The position numbers were made by a program, and so were the translations under genes. A stretch of DNA of 64,000 nt, taken from Lentisphaerae bacterium GWF2_44_16. Lineage in GTDB: Bacteria; Verrucomicrobiota; Lentisphaeria; Victivallales; GWF2-45-14. The notes beneath the pieces were generated by a model, which did not search any database, was not told where the DNA came from, and saw only the letters and a list, made by a program, of their open reading frames with translations. Shown here piece after piece: positions 36,813 through 45,204 of the stretch. The DNA is taken from positions 1-64,000 of the forward strand of contig MHBF01000078.1 in NCBI GenBank assembly GCA_001803225.1, given 5' to 3'. The first letter of the stretch is position 1, and each line of letters opens with the position of its first letter.

Positions 36813-37632
36813 GCTCCTCCGCAAGGATGTTTCTCTGTGTTTCGACAACTTTTCTGATTGGCTGAAGAAGCTGTTTTATCGGGATTTCCGCAATTGACGG
36901 TACGATGAAATCCGGCGAAAACGCGTATTTTTTCAAGTCTTCGGTTTTAGTGCTTCCCGTCAGCACAAGCACTGTCCTGTAGCCCATCTGTATGCCGCCG
37001 AGTATGTCTGTTGACATCGTATCTCCTATCATTACGGTGGCAGCCGATTCCATGCCTATTTCCTTTCGCGCTTCCCTCATCATCACCGGACTGGGTTTGC
37101 CGACGCTGAACGCTTCTATCCCTGTGGCTTTTTCTATCATGGACACAATCGCGCCGCAGCCGGGACGTATGCCTTTCGGGGTAGGGCAGTTCACGTCAGG
37201 GTTTGTCGATATGAGTTTTGCGCCTTTCATTATCATGTGAACGGCGCTCTCTATTATCTGGAAGTTGAATGTGGTGCCTTCGCCCACCACTACATAATCG
37301 GGGTCATGGTCAACTATTGAATAGCCGTTTGTGTGAAGCGCATGCAGGAGCCCTCCTTCGCCAACGACAAAAGCCGTTCCATGCGGTTTTTGCTTCGCCA
37401 GAAAACGCGCTGTCGCCATGGCGCAGGTGAATACGTGTTTTTCTTCAATCGGCATCCCCATTCTCTTCAGTTTTGTCGCTGTGTCGCGACGGGTTTTTCT
37501 GCTGTTGTTTGTGAGAAAAAGGAACGGGATATTGTTACTGATAAGATAATTTATGAAATTAATCGCTCCCGGTATAAGATCGTTTTCCTTGTAAATGACG
37601 CCATCCATGTCTATCAGAAATCCTATTTTCAT
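36802..37632 (-). CDS. HAD-IIA family phosphatase (NagD-like)
   Basis: 276 residues. Motif I is LIDMDGV with nucleophile D8 and D10, motif II serine/threonine is in FLTNNSRKT near 41-48, the late lysine in FSVGKPSP, and motif IV is MIGDTMSTDI. A C2-type cap contains the NPDVNCPTPKGI region, typical for NagD and 4-nitrophenyl-phosphatase relatives. It dephosphorylates nucleotides or sugar phosphates in the cytoplasm. AAGGAAG is six bases before the ATG. It is monocistronic. Confidence 0.92.
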   Translation of the reverse strand: MKIGFLIDMDGVIYKENDLIPGAINFINYLISNNIPFLFLTNNSRKTRRDTATKLKRMGMPIEEKHVFTCAMATARFLAKQKPHGTAFVVGEGGLLHALHTNGYSIVDHDPDYVVVGEGTTFNFQIIESAVHMIMKGAKLISTNPDVNCPTPKGIRPGCGAIVSMIEKATGIEAFSVGKPSPVMMREARKEIGMESAATVMIGDTMSTDILGGIQMGYRTVLVLTGSTKTEDLKKYAFSPDFIVPSIAEIPIKQLLQPIRKVVETQRNILAEELTG

Positions 37633-37938
37633 CGAGCTTCCTTAAATTTGAGTAAACCGTTAAAAGGGTTACGTATTTGTTTTTATATAAAATAACCCTT
37701 TGCCGTATTATCATTTTTCATGCCATAAAATCAGAAAAGAGAATAGCTGCTGATAAATTTGAGCCGTATGTCTTTTGTTGTTAATGCCTTGTGCTTTTTA
37801 TATTTTTGTCGGAAAATCTTACAATCTTGAAATCAGTAAAGATTAAATATCAGTATTGTAACTTAATTTAGATATTAATACAAAATTGTAACAAGCGGGG
37901 CAGTAGTAGTTTTCTGTTGAAGTCTGCATGGAGAGACT
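37633..37938. other. 306-base gene-free stretch with one 9-bp inverted repeat
   Basis: No reading frame of note. AAAGGGTTA (37663-37671) and TAACCCTTT (37693-37701) are perfect inverted arms with a 21-base AT-rich loop, 31 bases upstream of the NagD-like start codon. It could be an operator or a leader hairpin. The rest is AT-rich and shows nothing else. Confidence 0.4.
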
Positions 37939-38367
37939 CTACTTTCTTGAAGGCGATGCGGGCTGAAGTTTGACAGGGGGCGCTTGGGATTTTTTTTGCT
38001 GTTGTGCTTGATGCTGCATCATCATTTGCTGTTTGCTGGCGGGAGTATGATATTTTATCACGATGCCTCTTATTCTGGTGAGATAAACTGAGCCGAACGG
38101 GGTCCAGTATGTGGTATCTGATATTTCCGTATCAATAAGTCCGTCGCCGCCTTTGCTTTTGACGGCTTTCTGAAAGGCGTTGTCAAACCTGCTCAATGTG
38201 AAAATGGGAATTGCCCAGAAAACGGAGAAGCCCCATGCGCTGCCCTGTGCGTAATCGATAATCTGATAGGGTTTGGGATTTGCCGCCACTTTGGTCGGGC
38301 CAGTTGTGCAGCCGGCAAGTAACGCGCATGTGAGGAAGCAGGCAAAACATAAAGATAAATTTTTCAT
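37939..38367 (-). CDS. Small putative lipoprotein with glutamine/methionine-rich tail
   Basis: 142 residues. The signal peptide ends in the lipobox CALLAGCTT, so it is probably lipid-anchored. The middle has a small folded region (IIDYAQGSAWGFSVFWAIPIFTLSRFDNAFQKAVKSKGGDGLIDTEISDTTYW) resembling the TRL-like/DUF4156-type lipoproteins. The last 40 residues are low-complexity, rich in Q and M (KQQMMMQHQAQQQ). The start at 38367 is set by AAAAGGGATATT before the ATG. It is 13 bases downstream of the EFR1-type gene. Function unknown. Confidence 0.7.
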   Translation of the reverse strand: MKNLSLCFACFLTCALLAGCTTGPTKVAANPKPYQIIDYAQGSAWGFSVFWAIPIFTLSRFDNAFQKAVKSKGGDGLIDTEISDTTYWTPFGSVYLTRIRGIVIKYHTPASKQQMMMQHQAQQQKKSQAPPVKLQPASPSRK

Positions 38368-38380
38368 TATAATATCCCTT

Positions 38381-39172
38381 TTATTCTTCGGACATAAATA
38401 AATCTTCAACTTTAACATTGGGATGGTGATATCTTTTCCGGTTTACTGGGGTTCTGCCAATCTGTACCGCTTCATGCGGACACCATTGCAGGCAGGCAAA
38501 GCACTGTTCGCAGTTTTTCAGCCACACCGGAGGCTTGCTGGGGCTGATTTTTATATTTCTTACAGGACAGACTTTTACGCATATCCCGCAGCTTGTGCAT
38601 TTCTTTTCGTCCACCCAGAATTTTTTGTCAAGTTCCGGGAATTTGGGCATGGAGGCTTTATTGATAAACGAAGTAAGCCAGTCAATCAGGAAATTGCCGC
38701 CTTCTATTTTGCATTTTTTGCCTTCTTTTATGAAGGGGGCGAAAGCTTTTATTTTCAGTTCTGCCTTCTCGAATATTTTCTGCTGTTTTTCTTTTGATAC
38801 GGCCCCGTACATGGGGATATAGTTGCCGGGCATGGTAACGGCGAAACCGGCAGAGAGTGAGAGTTCGTTTTCTTTCAGGATTTCATCAATCTGCTTGAGG
38901 GCGGGGCCGGGGAAACCGCCGGAAGTGCATACCGCGAAAATATATTTCCCCTCTGCCTTGAGTTTGCGTACGAATTTCACGACAATTCTGGGCGCGCCCA
39001 TCGCGTAAACGGGGAAAATAATTCCTATCTTATCGGCGGATGAAAAATCTATTTCGGAGTTTATCACTTTCGGTATTGAAATCAATTCGGTATCGCCGAG
39101 TTCCCGCGCCAGCGCCTTCGCGACCTGCAATGAATTCCCGGTACCGGTAAAATAGAATATCTTATTCGGCAT
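38381..39172 (-). CDS. EFR1-family flavodoxin/ferredoxin fusion protein
   Basis: 263 residues. The N-terminal half is a flavodoxin fold with the FMN loop FTGTGNSLQVAKAL (8-21) and the second loop CTSGGFPGPAL. The C-terminal third holds two [4Fe-4S] motifs, CTSCGICVKVCP and CEQCFACLQWCP. It is a cytosolic electron carrier of anaerobes; the partner is unknown. The start at 39172 is fixed by GGAGAGG six bases before the ATG. Its presence supports an anaerobic lifestyle. Confidence 0.9.
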   Translation of the reverse strand: MPNKIFYFTGTGNSLQVAKALARELGDTELISIPKVINSEIDFSSADKIGIIFPVYAMGAPRIVVKFVRKLKAEGKYIFAVCTSGGFPGPALKQIDEILKENELSLSAGFAVTMPGNYIPMYGAVSKEKQQKIFEKAELKIKAFAPFIKEGKKCKIEGGNFLIDWLTSFINKASMPKFPELDKKFWVDEKKCTSCGICVKVCPVRNIKISPSKPPVWLKNCEQCFACLQWCPHEAVQIGRTPVNRKRYHHPNVKVEDLFMSEE

Positions 39173-39369
39173 AAGAAGCCTCTCCATATTGTCAGATATA
39201 ATCTACCTGATAAACGTTACTAATTCCAGTCCCCGGCTGATAAAATCCGGAATTTGAACGAGCGGGTGAAAATGCCTTCCACTTGAAACTTATTATATGA
39301 AGTTTATTTCTATAACAGATGATATTAAGTACATTTTATAAAAATTAATATAAAAATATTGGAAGTCTA

Positions 39370-39398
39370 TTGACATGATAATAAAAACATAATATAAT
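39370..39398 (+). promoter_or_regulatory. Consensus sigma-70 promoter for the GntR cassette
   Basis: TTGACA (39370-39375), exactly 17 bases, then TATAAT (39393-39398); both hexamers are perfect. The transcript would start near 39405, about 20 bases before the GntR start codon at 39427. Confidence 0.8.
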
Positions 39399-39426
39399 AT
39401 CTATGAAATAAGACGGATGGTGAATT

Positions 39427-40557
39427 ATGCGGGAATGTGGAAAATCATTGAAATTGTACGATAAGGTAAAAGATACCTTAAAGGAGCAGATTGTATCCGG
39501 GATATACAAGCCGTCCGAATTGCTGCCGTGTTCGGAAGAACTCTCCGCAAAATACAAGGTCAGCCTGATAACAATCCGCAGGGCGCTGACGGAACTTCAA
39601 AGCGAAGGATTGATATTACTGCACCAGGGAAGAAGAGCGGAAATTGCGGATACGGCAAAAGGCAGAGCTAAAGTTTTTTTTAAAACACGTCCTAAAACAA
39701 ATATATTCGTAATACTTGCTCCTTCCCGGGCAAAGGCGCTTTCCGACAATTCAATAACTTCACAATCAGCGCCCTGGACTTATACCATATTTTCAGGCGT
39801 ACAATCTGAACTGATGAATGCCGACGTTTCGTTCAGTCTTATCCGGCTGGAGTCGCCAATGGAAATACCGGAGGTACTGAAAAACAATTCCTCCTGTTAT
39901 GACGGCGTAATTATTTTTGCCGCGAATCTGGGAAAAACGGCGGGTGAACTGATACCCCAGATAAAAAAGCCATACTGCCTGATTAGCGGACAGACCGAGT
40001 TTAATTCGGTCTGTCCTGATTATTATAATGGAAGCAGCCGGGTGGCTGAATATTTTCTGAACCATAATATGGAGAATTTTCTATTTCTGAAAACTTCCCT
40101 GAGTGGTGTTTCGCTTCAGAAAATGCGCGGGTTTCAAGAAGGATTATTGTTCAATGGGGTCAGTCCGGACAGAATACATATAGTACATGCTGAGAATATT
40201 GATGCGGAGAATTCTGAAAAAGCCGTTCTGAATTTTCTGAACGCAAAAAGCAATATTCCGCCTATGGGAATTTTCACGGCTGGAGATTATATGGCGGCGG
40301 GAGCAGCCAACGCGTGTAAAAAGAAAGGCTTGAAGCTTATTCAGGATTATATGGTTATCGCCAGTACGGGACTTAAGGAGGCAGAGAGCTTTTCTCCTAA
40401 ACTTTCCGTACTGGCAGACCCGATGTTTGAAACGGGGAGAGAAGCTTCAAAAATGGTATTGGATATGATAAAAAATAAATCCATGCGCGAGCCGTCTGTA
40501 ATATTGTCGATGGAATTCGTTCACCGGGAGACGACAATATTGTCGAACAACGTATAA
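39427..40557 (+). CDS. GntR-family regulator with LacI-type sugar-binding domain
   Basis: 376 residues. A winged helix is at about 8-75: LYDKVKDTLKEQIVSGIYKPSE, SAKYKVSLITIRRALTELQSEGLI. The remainder resembles the LacI periplasmic-binding fold (NIFVILAPSRAKA, GVIIFAANLGKTAGEL, YYNGSSRVAEYFL, FTAGDYMAAGAANACKKKGL). GGATGG lies about six bases before the ATG. It heads the third regulator-pseudopilin-secreted-protein cassette. A perfect 14-bp palindrome lies inside its last codons and a cloverleaf element two bases after its stop, so downstream expression could be controlled locally. Confidence 0.9.
   Translation: MRECGKSLKLYDKVKDTLKEQIVSGIYKPSELLPCSEELSAKYKVSLITIRRALTELQSEGLILLHQGRRAEIADTAKGRAKVFFKTRPKTNIFVILAPSRAKALSDNSITSQSAPWTYTIFSGVQSELMNADVSFSLIRLESPMEIPEVLKNNSSCYDGVIIFAANLGKTAGELIPQIKKPYCLISGQTEFNSVCPDYYNGSSRVAEYFLNHNMENFLFLKTSLSGVSLQKMRGFQEGLLFNGVSPDRIHIVHAENIDAENSEKAVLNFLNAKSNIPPMGIFTAGDYMAAGAANACKKKGLKLIQDYMVIASTGLKEAESFSPKLSVLADPMFETGREASKMVLDMIKNKSMREPSVILSMEFVHRETTILSNNV
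40532..40545. promoter_or_regulatory. Perfect 14-bp palindrome, possible operator
   Basis: CGACAAT followed by ATTGTCG, inside the 3' end of the GntR gene and upstream of the pseudopilin operon. A half-copy, ATTGTCGA, is at 40503-40510. GntR dimers bind such palindromes, so it may be the operator of this cassette. Confidence 0.35.
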
Positions 40558-40559
40558 TT

Positions 40560-40623
40560 GGAGGGTTGCGCTTCGTCGCAACCGCTACTATTCGCTGGCG
40601 GATTTGACGAAGCAAATCCCTCC
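40560..40623. repeat. 64-nt perfectly tiled cloverleaf element with complementary loops
   Basis: The sequence tiles without any unpaired junction bases. The outer stem is GGAGGG (40560-40565)/CCCTCC (40618-40623). Arm 1 is TTGCG-loop CTTCGT-CGCAA (40566-40581). Arm 2 is CCGC-12-base loop-GCGG (40582-40601). Arm 3 is ATTTG-loop ACGAAG-CAAAT (40602-40617). The loops of arms 1 and 3 are exact reverse complements, while their stems are unrelated, so loop-loop pairing is likely. It could be a REP-like mobile palindrome or an RNA regulator. It starts two bases after the GntR stop codon and ends 69 bases before the pseudopilin start. Confidence 0.75.
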
Positions 40624-40692
40624 ATGATAAGGATGTATTAATGAGACTGAATGAATTGCTGGGAGAATGTACAAGTTAAGAAAGAATACTGG

Positions 40693-41385
40693 ATGAAAAA
40701 AAGACAGAATTTGTGGAGATTTACGTTATTGGAGTTGCTGATAGTCATATCAATTATCATGATATTGGCTTCTCTTCTCCTGCCTGCGCTTAAAAATTCG
40801 AAGGATACCGCAAAATCCATTCTATGCGCCGGGAAGCTTAAACAGATTGGCCTGGCCGAAAATTCTTATGCCGGGGATTTCAACGGTTGGCGCGCGACGC
40901 CTCCAGCTCTTAAAGGGCCATGCGGTACTTGCGGAACTGCAAATAAAGGCATAAATACTTTCGGAGGATATAACGCCTCACAAACATCTTCTATTCCTCG
41001 TGTACTTATTTCCAATCAATACCTCCCTGGAAAGTTAGACGCATCTTCCCAGACGTCTTTCAAATGCCCCGGCAATGATTTCTGGTGGCTTCATGAAACG
41101 CTTACGGACAGTATAAGTGCCGGAAAACATCTCTCATATCAGTATTTTTTCATTCACGAAGGCTGTACTAATTATTCCAGCCAATATCAGAGAAACATAC
41201 TATTTAACAGCCTTCCGGGAAACATAATATGGAGCGACTATGGGCCGTACAGGTCAAACCCGGTGATTAATCACCCTAACGGGGATTTCAATGCTTTGGC
41301 CGTTGATGGCAGGGTGAAGAGATTTAAAGTAATTAATCTGAGTGATGGAAACTGGACCTCAAGATATGATGTAATTGATAAATAA
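40693..41385 (+). CDS. Prepilin-type pseudopilin with H-X10-DG motif
   Basis: About 230 residues. The leader MKKRQNLWR precedes [21 protein letters not shown] with glutamate 5 and the hydrophobic helix, then SILCAGKLKQIGLAENSYAGDF. The C-terminus has HPNGDFNALAVDG, which is H-X10-DG rather than the exact H-X9-DG seen in the other two pseudopilins here. Start ATG 40693 has only a weak AAGAAAG site; a more upstream ATG at 40651 is possible but gives a long leader. The gene is 34 bases upstream of the secreted 438-residue protein. Exported and peptidase-processed by family analogy. Confidence 0.87.
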   Translation: MKKRQNLWRFTLLELLIVISIIMILASLLLPALKNSKDTAKSILCAGKLKQIGLAENSYAGDFNGWRATPPALKGPCGTCGTANKGINTFGGYNASQTSSIPRVLISNQYLPGKLDASSQTSFKCPGNDFWWLHETLTDSISAGKHLSYQYFFIHEGCTNYSSQYQRNILFNSLPGNIIWSDYGPYRSNPVINHPNGDFNALAVDGRVKRFKVINLSDGNWTSRYDVIDK

Positions 41386-41419
41386 AAAAGAAAAGAATTA
41401 TTGTTAAAGGAGATTACGA

Positions 41420-42736
41420 ATGAATAAAGGGCGTATCAGAATTTCAATTTTTCTGTCAGCTGTGACATCTCTGATTTTAGGAATTCATGCGGCATCTGTT
41501 GAAAGTACAGAAGATATAAGCAACGGTGTTTTCACCGTAAAGGCGAAAAAGTCTCTGGAGGTAGTGGAAGGCGGGACTGTATTTATAGAAAAGGATATGT
41601 CAAATTCTTTCGATTCATTCGAGATTGCCGAAGAGTTGATCACCAGTAACAATGCCGAAGTTCCGGCAATCAATGTGATTTACAAGAACGGTAAAGATTT
41701 GCAATTCCGCAAAGAAACGGCCCTTCACGAAGACGGTATTCTGGAACTCACCATGAGAGTGCGTTTTTTTCCTGTTACCGATAGTCTCGTGAAAAGAGCA
41801 TTCACTTATTCCTTTCTTGTTCCGGCCAAAATATTGGATGGGATGGAATTTAAAGCGGTTGTAGGCAGGATACATGGTAAATTGAAACGGATGGAAGGAC
41901 GATTCGGTCCGGCTAACGGCAAAATATCACAATGCAGATATATTGTTTTTGAAGGAGAAAAAAACAGTTTTACGTTTGATTTCAATCCTGCGGGACCATT
42001 TTCGGGTGTAGATTTTCCGAGGTACGGAAACCCTGTCGGATACTGGGATATAGTACGTGAGGGAAAATACGTTAAATTTTCATTTTCAGGAAATGTCGAA
42101 TACTATGGAACAGTAATCGCGGGAAAAGTTTTCATTTACAAGGGGATTCATGATTTTGAACAAAAACATGCTCAATATGACGAGTATGATTGTGGACAAG
42201 GCGGAACAGCGCATAAATTTACATTTGGAACTTTTGAGGATATAAAGACGTTCGAAAAAGCTGACTGCGGAGAATATTCACCCGCGAAAAAATGGGGATG
42301 GGAAAAAACAGCAGGTCTGAAAACGGTACAATCCAAACAAACTGACATAACCAGTAATTGCGTTGCGTCTTCAAGTGAAGTATCCAACAATTTTATTGTT
42401 GATGTCCAGCCGGGTGTTTATCTGCTTACTGTCAGGTGTGGGCACAATACTCAGAAAACGGGACCTTTTAGTATCTCCGTCAATGGACAAATCGCGGCTG
42501 AAAATATTGAAATTCCCGTGGGTGAAACAAAAACCCTGGATTTTGTCGAGTATCTCAGAGCGCCGGGAAAACAAATTAAAATAGGATTTTCAGGAGAAAA
42601 TACGTGGGCTGTACGGTGCATCATGCTGCAGGCAATCGTGTTTCAGAATGAAGATTTTTCCATTGACCGTAAGTTATGGGTAACAGATAAACTTTTCTCG
42701 CCTGAATTAGAATATAAAAATAAGGAAAACAAATAA
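41420..42736 (+). CDS. Secreted protein with C-terminal carbohydrate-binding-like domain
   Basis: 438 residues with a signal peptide (SIFLSAVTSLILGIHAAS). The N-terminal 280 residues are beta-rich and not recognised. Residues ~285-425 look like a malectin- or CBM-like jelly roll: FIVDVQPGVYLLTVRCG, FSISVNGQIAAENIEIPVGETK and KIGFSGENTWAVRCIMLQAI. TAAAGGAG precedes the ATG. Its stop shares the A of the next gene's ATG (TAATG), so it is translationally coupled to the GHL6-like protein and probably acts with it outside the cytoplasm. Confidence 0.6.
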   Translation: MNKGRIRISIFLSAVTSLILGIHAASVESTEDISNGVFTVKAKKSLEVVEGGTVFIEKDMSNSFDSFEIAEELITSNNAEVPAINVIYKNGKDLQFRKETALHEDGILELTMRVRFFPVTDSLVKRAFTYSFLVPAKILDGMEFKAVVGRIHGKLKRMEGRFGPANGKISQCRYIVFEGEKNSFTFDFNPAGPFSGVDFPRYGNPVGYWDIVREGKYVKFSFSGNVEYYGTVIAGKVFIYKGIHDFEQKHAQYDEYDCGQGGTAHKFTFGTFEDIKTFEKADCGEYSPAKKWGWEKTAGLKTVQSKQTDITSNCVASSSEVSNNFIVDVQPGVYLLTVRCGHNTQKTGPFSISVNGQIAAENIEIPVGETKTLDFVEYLRAPGKQIKIGFSGENTWAVRCIMLQAIVFQNEDFSIDRKLWVTDKLFSPELEYKNKENK

Positions 42737-44961
42737 TGCGAAAAATAAAATTATCAGGAAAACTCCTCTGTCTTGTATCGGTAATATTGACACTAGGTGG
42801 CCTGACTGTAAATATTCAAGCTTCAGAAAAAATTCTCCCTGCAATCTCCCGAACGGAAGTTTTATTGCCCTCTGATAGCGATGAATTAGCATGGCGTTAT
42901 AACGTGAAAATGGCGGCTTTCACAGGCGGATGTTCATGTTTTGTATATGAACTGAATACCCCGGAACTCATCAAATGGCGTATCGCGGAAATGAAAAAAG
43001 AAGGACTGAATACGATTATGCTCAATGGTCTTCATATGCATCTTTGTCTATTGGAGCGTTGGTCGGAAATAGTGGAATATGTAAAAACGTTAACACTTCT
43101 CGCGCATGAGAATGGTATGAAAGTTATTTTTCATCATGATGTTCCTATTGTTCACAATAACGGGACCGGCTTGAACTATGTTATTGAACATATAGATTGG
43201 CTGCAAAGAGATATCCAGTATGACCGTCCGGCTTTCAACCGTTTCTGTTTCAATAACCCTGAATTCAGAAAATCTTATTTTGACAGAGTTGAAGATCTTG
43301 TGAGGAAAACTGATATTGACGGCGTAAAGCTTGATGAGGTAACTTTCATAGACAAAGAATACTGCGGGTGCAGATATTGCCGTGAACGTTTTACAATGGA
43401 AACAGGACTAATTCTCCCTACGGAAAACAATTCATCCGTACTCTTTAATCAGAAAAATCCCATCTGGATTGCCTGGCTGAACTGGCGCAAGCGTTCCGTG
43501 GGCGACTGGTGGGTTGACATGAGAAAAAGATTCAACATTGTGAAACCTGATTTCTGTATAATGATATACTCCACACATTACGGCTTCACTAGCAACTGGG
43601 CCACAAACAATTTGGGTTTTGATCTCTTGCAATCGGCACGTGGGTGTGATTTTCTCGGAACTGAAATTATGACACGCAACGTTTATGACAGTTACCGGGC
43701 CGTTTATGCTTATCGTAAAGCCAAGGCTGGGCTTGGCGATTTTTATGGCTCGCCCGTATATGGACTTGTCTATCATTTAAATGATCCTGTTTACGCTTAT
43801 TTCGGATGGGCCATGAACCATATGAATCGTCAGACAACCTTGATGAGTACCATAGTAGGAGAAAAGTCTTCCCACTATTTAGACTGGAATGAAAAGATGA
43901 ATTGCCGATATGCAAAACCGATGTCTGATATAGCCATAGTTTTTTCTGGCAACGCTAGAGATTTCGGCGGGATTTTGCCATATATGCCTGATGTTTTCGG
44001 CACTTCTCAATGCCTCTCTGACGCGCATATACAGCATGATATTATTATGCAGGGGGACTTGCTGAACGGCTTAAAACTTTCTCAATATAAATTGCTCATG
44101 CTTACCTGTCTTGGCAATATGAGCGAAAAAGAAGTTCAGGCAGTCCGCCAATATGTCGCCATGGGCGGTACTCTCTTTGTATCCGGGCATACGTCATTGT
44201 TGAATGAAAGCGGTTTTGAGCAGCCTGATTTCCAGCTTGCGGACGTAATGGGTGTGGATGCGCTGAAAGGACGACTGTACAAAGCTCCAACGACTATCCT
44301 CATGAATGCCGACGGCAAAACCTTAACCATTCCATATTCTGCCGTCAAGGTGAAATTGCGCAAGGACGCAAAAATAATTGCCGAAATAATAAATAAAGAA
44401 CAGAAACCAATCGTTCCTGCTATTGTGTCTAATACCTATGGCAAAGGACAATGTCTTTATAGTGCGCTTCCACTGGGAATTCTCAATAATCAACCTGAAT
44501 ATAGATATGGCAAAAAAATGGAGTTTGAAAAAAATCAGGCCGTTTGTGATTTTTATATGTCCCTTGTTAAAGACATAACTCATGACAATCTGGATTTCAA
44601 AGGAATTGATATCCCTGAGAAAGTTCTGGTCAATGTGTGCAAGCAGAACGTCAAAGACAAAAAAGAAGTACTGGTTCACCTCCTCAACGCAACAGGAACA
44701 GGCGTAAAAAAAGGAGACATTATTCCCGGAAAATCGGATTGGAAAAAGAGAGGCAATCCTTTTCCGCCGCTTGAGAGAGATATTGTTTTCGATATCCGCC
44801 CCGGAGGAAATGTTTCAAGCGCCGTAATCGTATCCCCTGACTATAAGGGTGAGCGTCCGGTTAAACTGGAAAAACTTGACAACGGATATCTGAAAGTAAC
44901 TGTAAAAAAAGAAGATCTACAGGCATATTCGATTGTATATCTGGAACTCTTAAACAACTGA
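42736..44961 (+). CDS. Secreted GHL6-like glycoside-hydrolase-related protein
   Basis: 741 residues with a signal peptide (LLCLVSVILTLGGLTVNIQAS). Residues ~50-400 resemble the hypothetical glycosyl hydrolase 6 TIM barrel: RIAEMKKEGLNTIMLN, GMKVIFHHDVPIVHNNG, DIDGVKLDEVTFID (candidate acidic residues), then DWWVDMRKRFNIVKPDFCIM. Residues ~400-610 match a beta-galactosidase trimerisation-like fold (MSDIAIVFSGNARDF, YKLLMLTCLGNMSEKEVQAVRQYVAMGGTLFVSGHTSLL). Catalysis is not proven. It overlaps the 438-residue protein gene by one base and ends the cassette. Confidence 0.65.
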   Translation: MRKIKLSGKLLCLVSVILTLGGLTVNIQASEKILPAISRTEVLLPSDSDELAWRYNVKMAAFTGGCSCFVYELNTPELIKWRIAEMKKEGLNTIMLNGLHMHLCLLERWSEIVEYVKTLTLLAHENGMKVIFHHDVPIVHNNGTGLNYVIEHIDWLQRDIQYDRPAFNRFCFNNPEFRKSYFDRVEDLVRKTDIDGVKLDEVTFIDKEYCGCRYCRERFTMETGLILPTENNSSVLFNQKNPIWIAWLNWRKRSVGDWWVDMRKRFNIVKPDFCIMIYSTHYGFTSNWATNNLGFDLLQSARGCDFLGTEIMTRNVYDSYRAVYAYRKAKAGLGDFYGSPVYGLVYHLNDPVYAYFGWAMNHMNRQTTLMSTIVGEKSSHYLDWNEKMNCRYAKPMSDIAIVFSGNARDFGGILPYMPDVFGTSQCLSDAHIQHDIIMQGDLLNGLKLSQYKLLMLTCLGNMSEKEVQAVRQYVAMGGTLFVSGHTSLLNESGFEQPDFQLADVMGVDALKGRLYKAPTTILMNADGKTLTIPYSAVKVKLRKDAKIIAEIINKEQKPIVPAIVSNTYGKGQCLYSALPLGILNNQPEYRYGKKMEFEKNQAVCDFYMSLVKDITHDNLDFKGIDIPEKVLVNVCKQNVKDKKEVLVHLLNATGTGVKKGDIIPGKSDWKKRGNPFPPLERDIVFDIRPGGNVSSAVIVSPDYKGERPVKLEKLDNGYLKVTVKKEDLQAYSIVYLELLNN

Positions 44962-45015
44962 AAGTTTACGTTTCAAAGCATAAAAAGCATAAAACACCTT
45001 GCGTTTTTTTCTCTC

Positions 45016-45044
45016 TATTGACAAGAAGTTTGAATTGTATTATA
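45016..45044 (+). promoter_or_regulatory. Consensus sigma-70 promoter with a long leader
   Basis: TTGACA (45016-45021), exactly 17 bases, then TATAAT (45039-45044). The next gene starts at 45205, so the transcript would carry a leader of about 150 bases. The leader holds a small frame, 45071-45163 (30 codons, beginning MTCGIGRWRA), without a clear ribosome binding site. Confidence 0.75.
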
Positions 45045-45204
45045 ATTAGCTTGTACCATTGGTGCTTTTTATGACTTGCGGTATAGGACGATGGCGGGCT
45101 TCCATTATATGTGCAAGGCATCTGTCTGATAATAAAAAATATTTTAATGGATGCAAGGTTTAAAAGAATTTTGTGTAAATAATAAATAACAGGAAAAGTA
45201 GAAA

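Noticed and set aside
37663-37701. AAAGGGTTA/TAACCCTTT inverted repeat as a terminator
   Set aside because: It has a 21-base AT-rich loop and no T run on either strand directed at a nearby gene end; kept only as a possible operator.
40651-40692. Upstream ATG for the third pseudopilin
   Set aside because: It would add fourteen leader residues with no ribosome binding site; prepilin leaders are usually short and basic. I left some doubt, since the inner ATG also has only a weak site.
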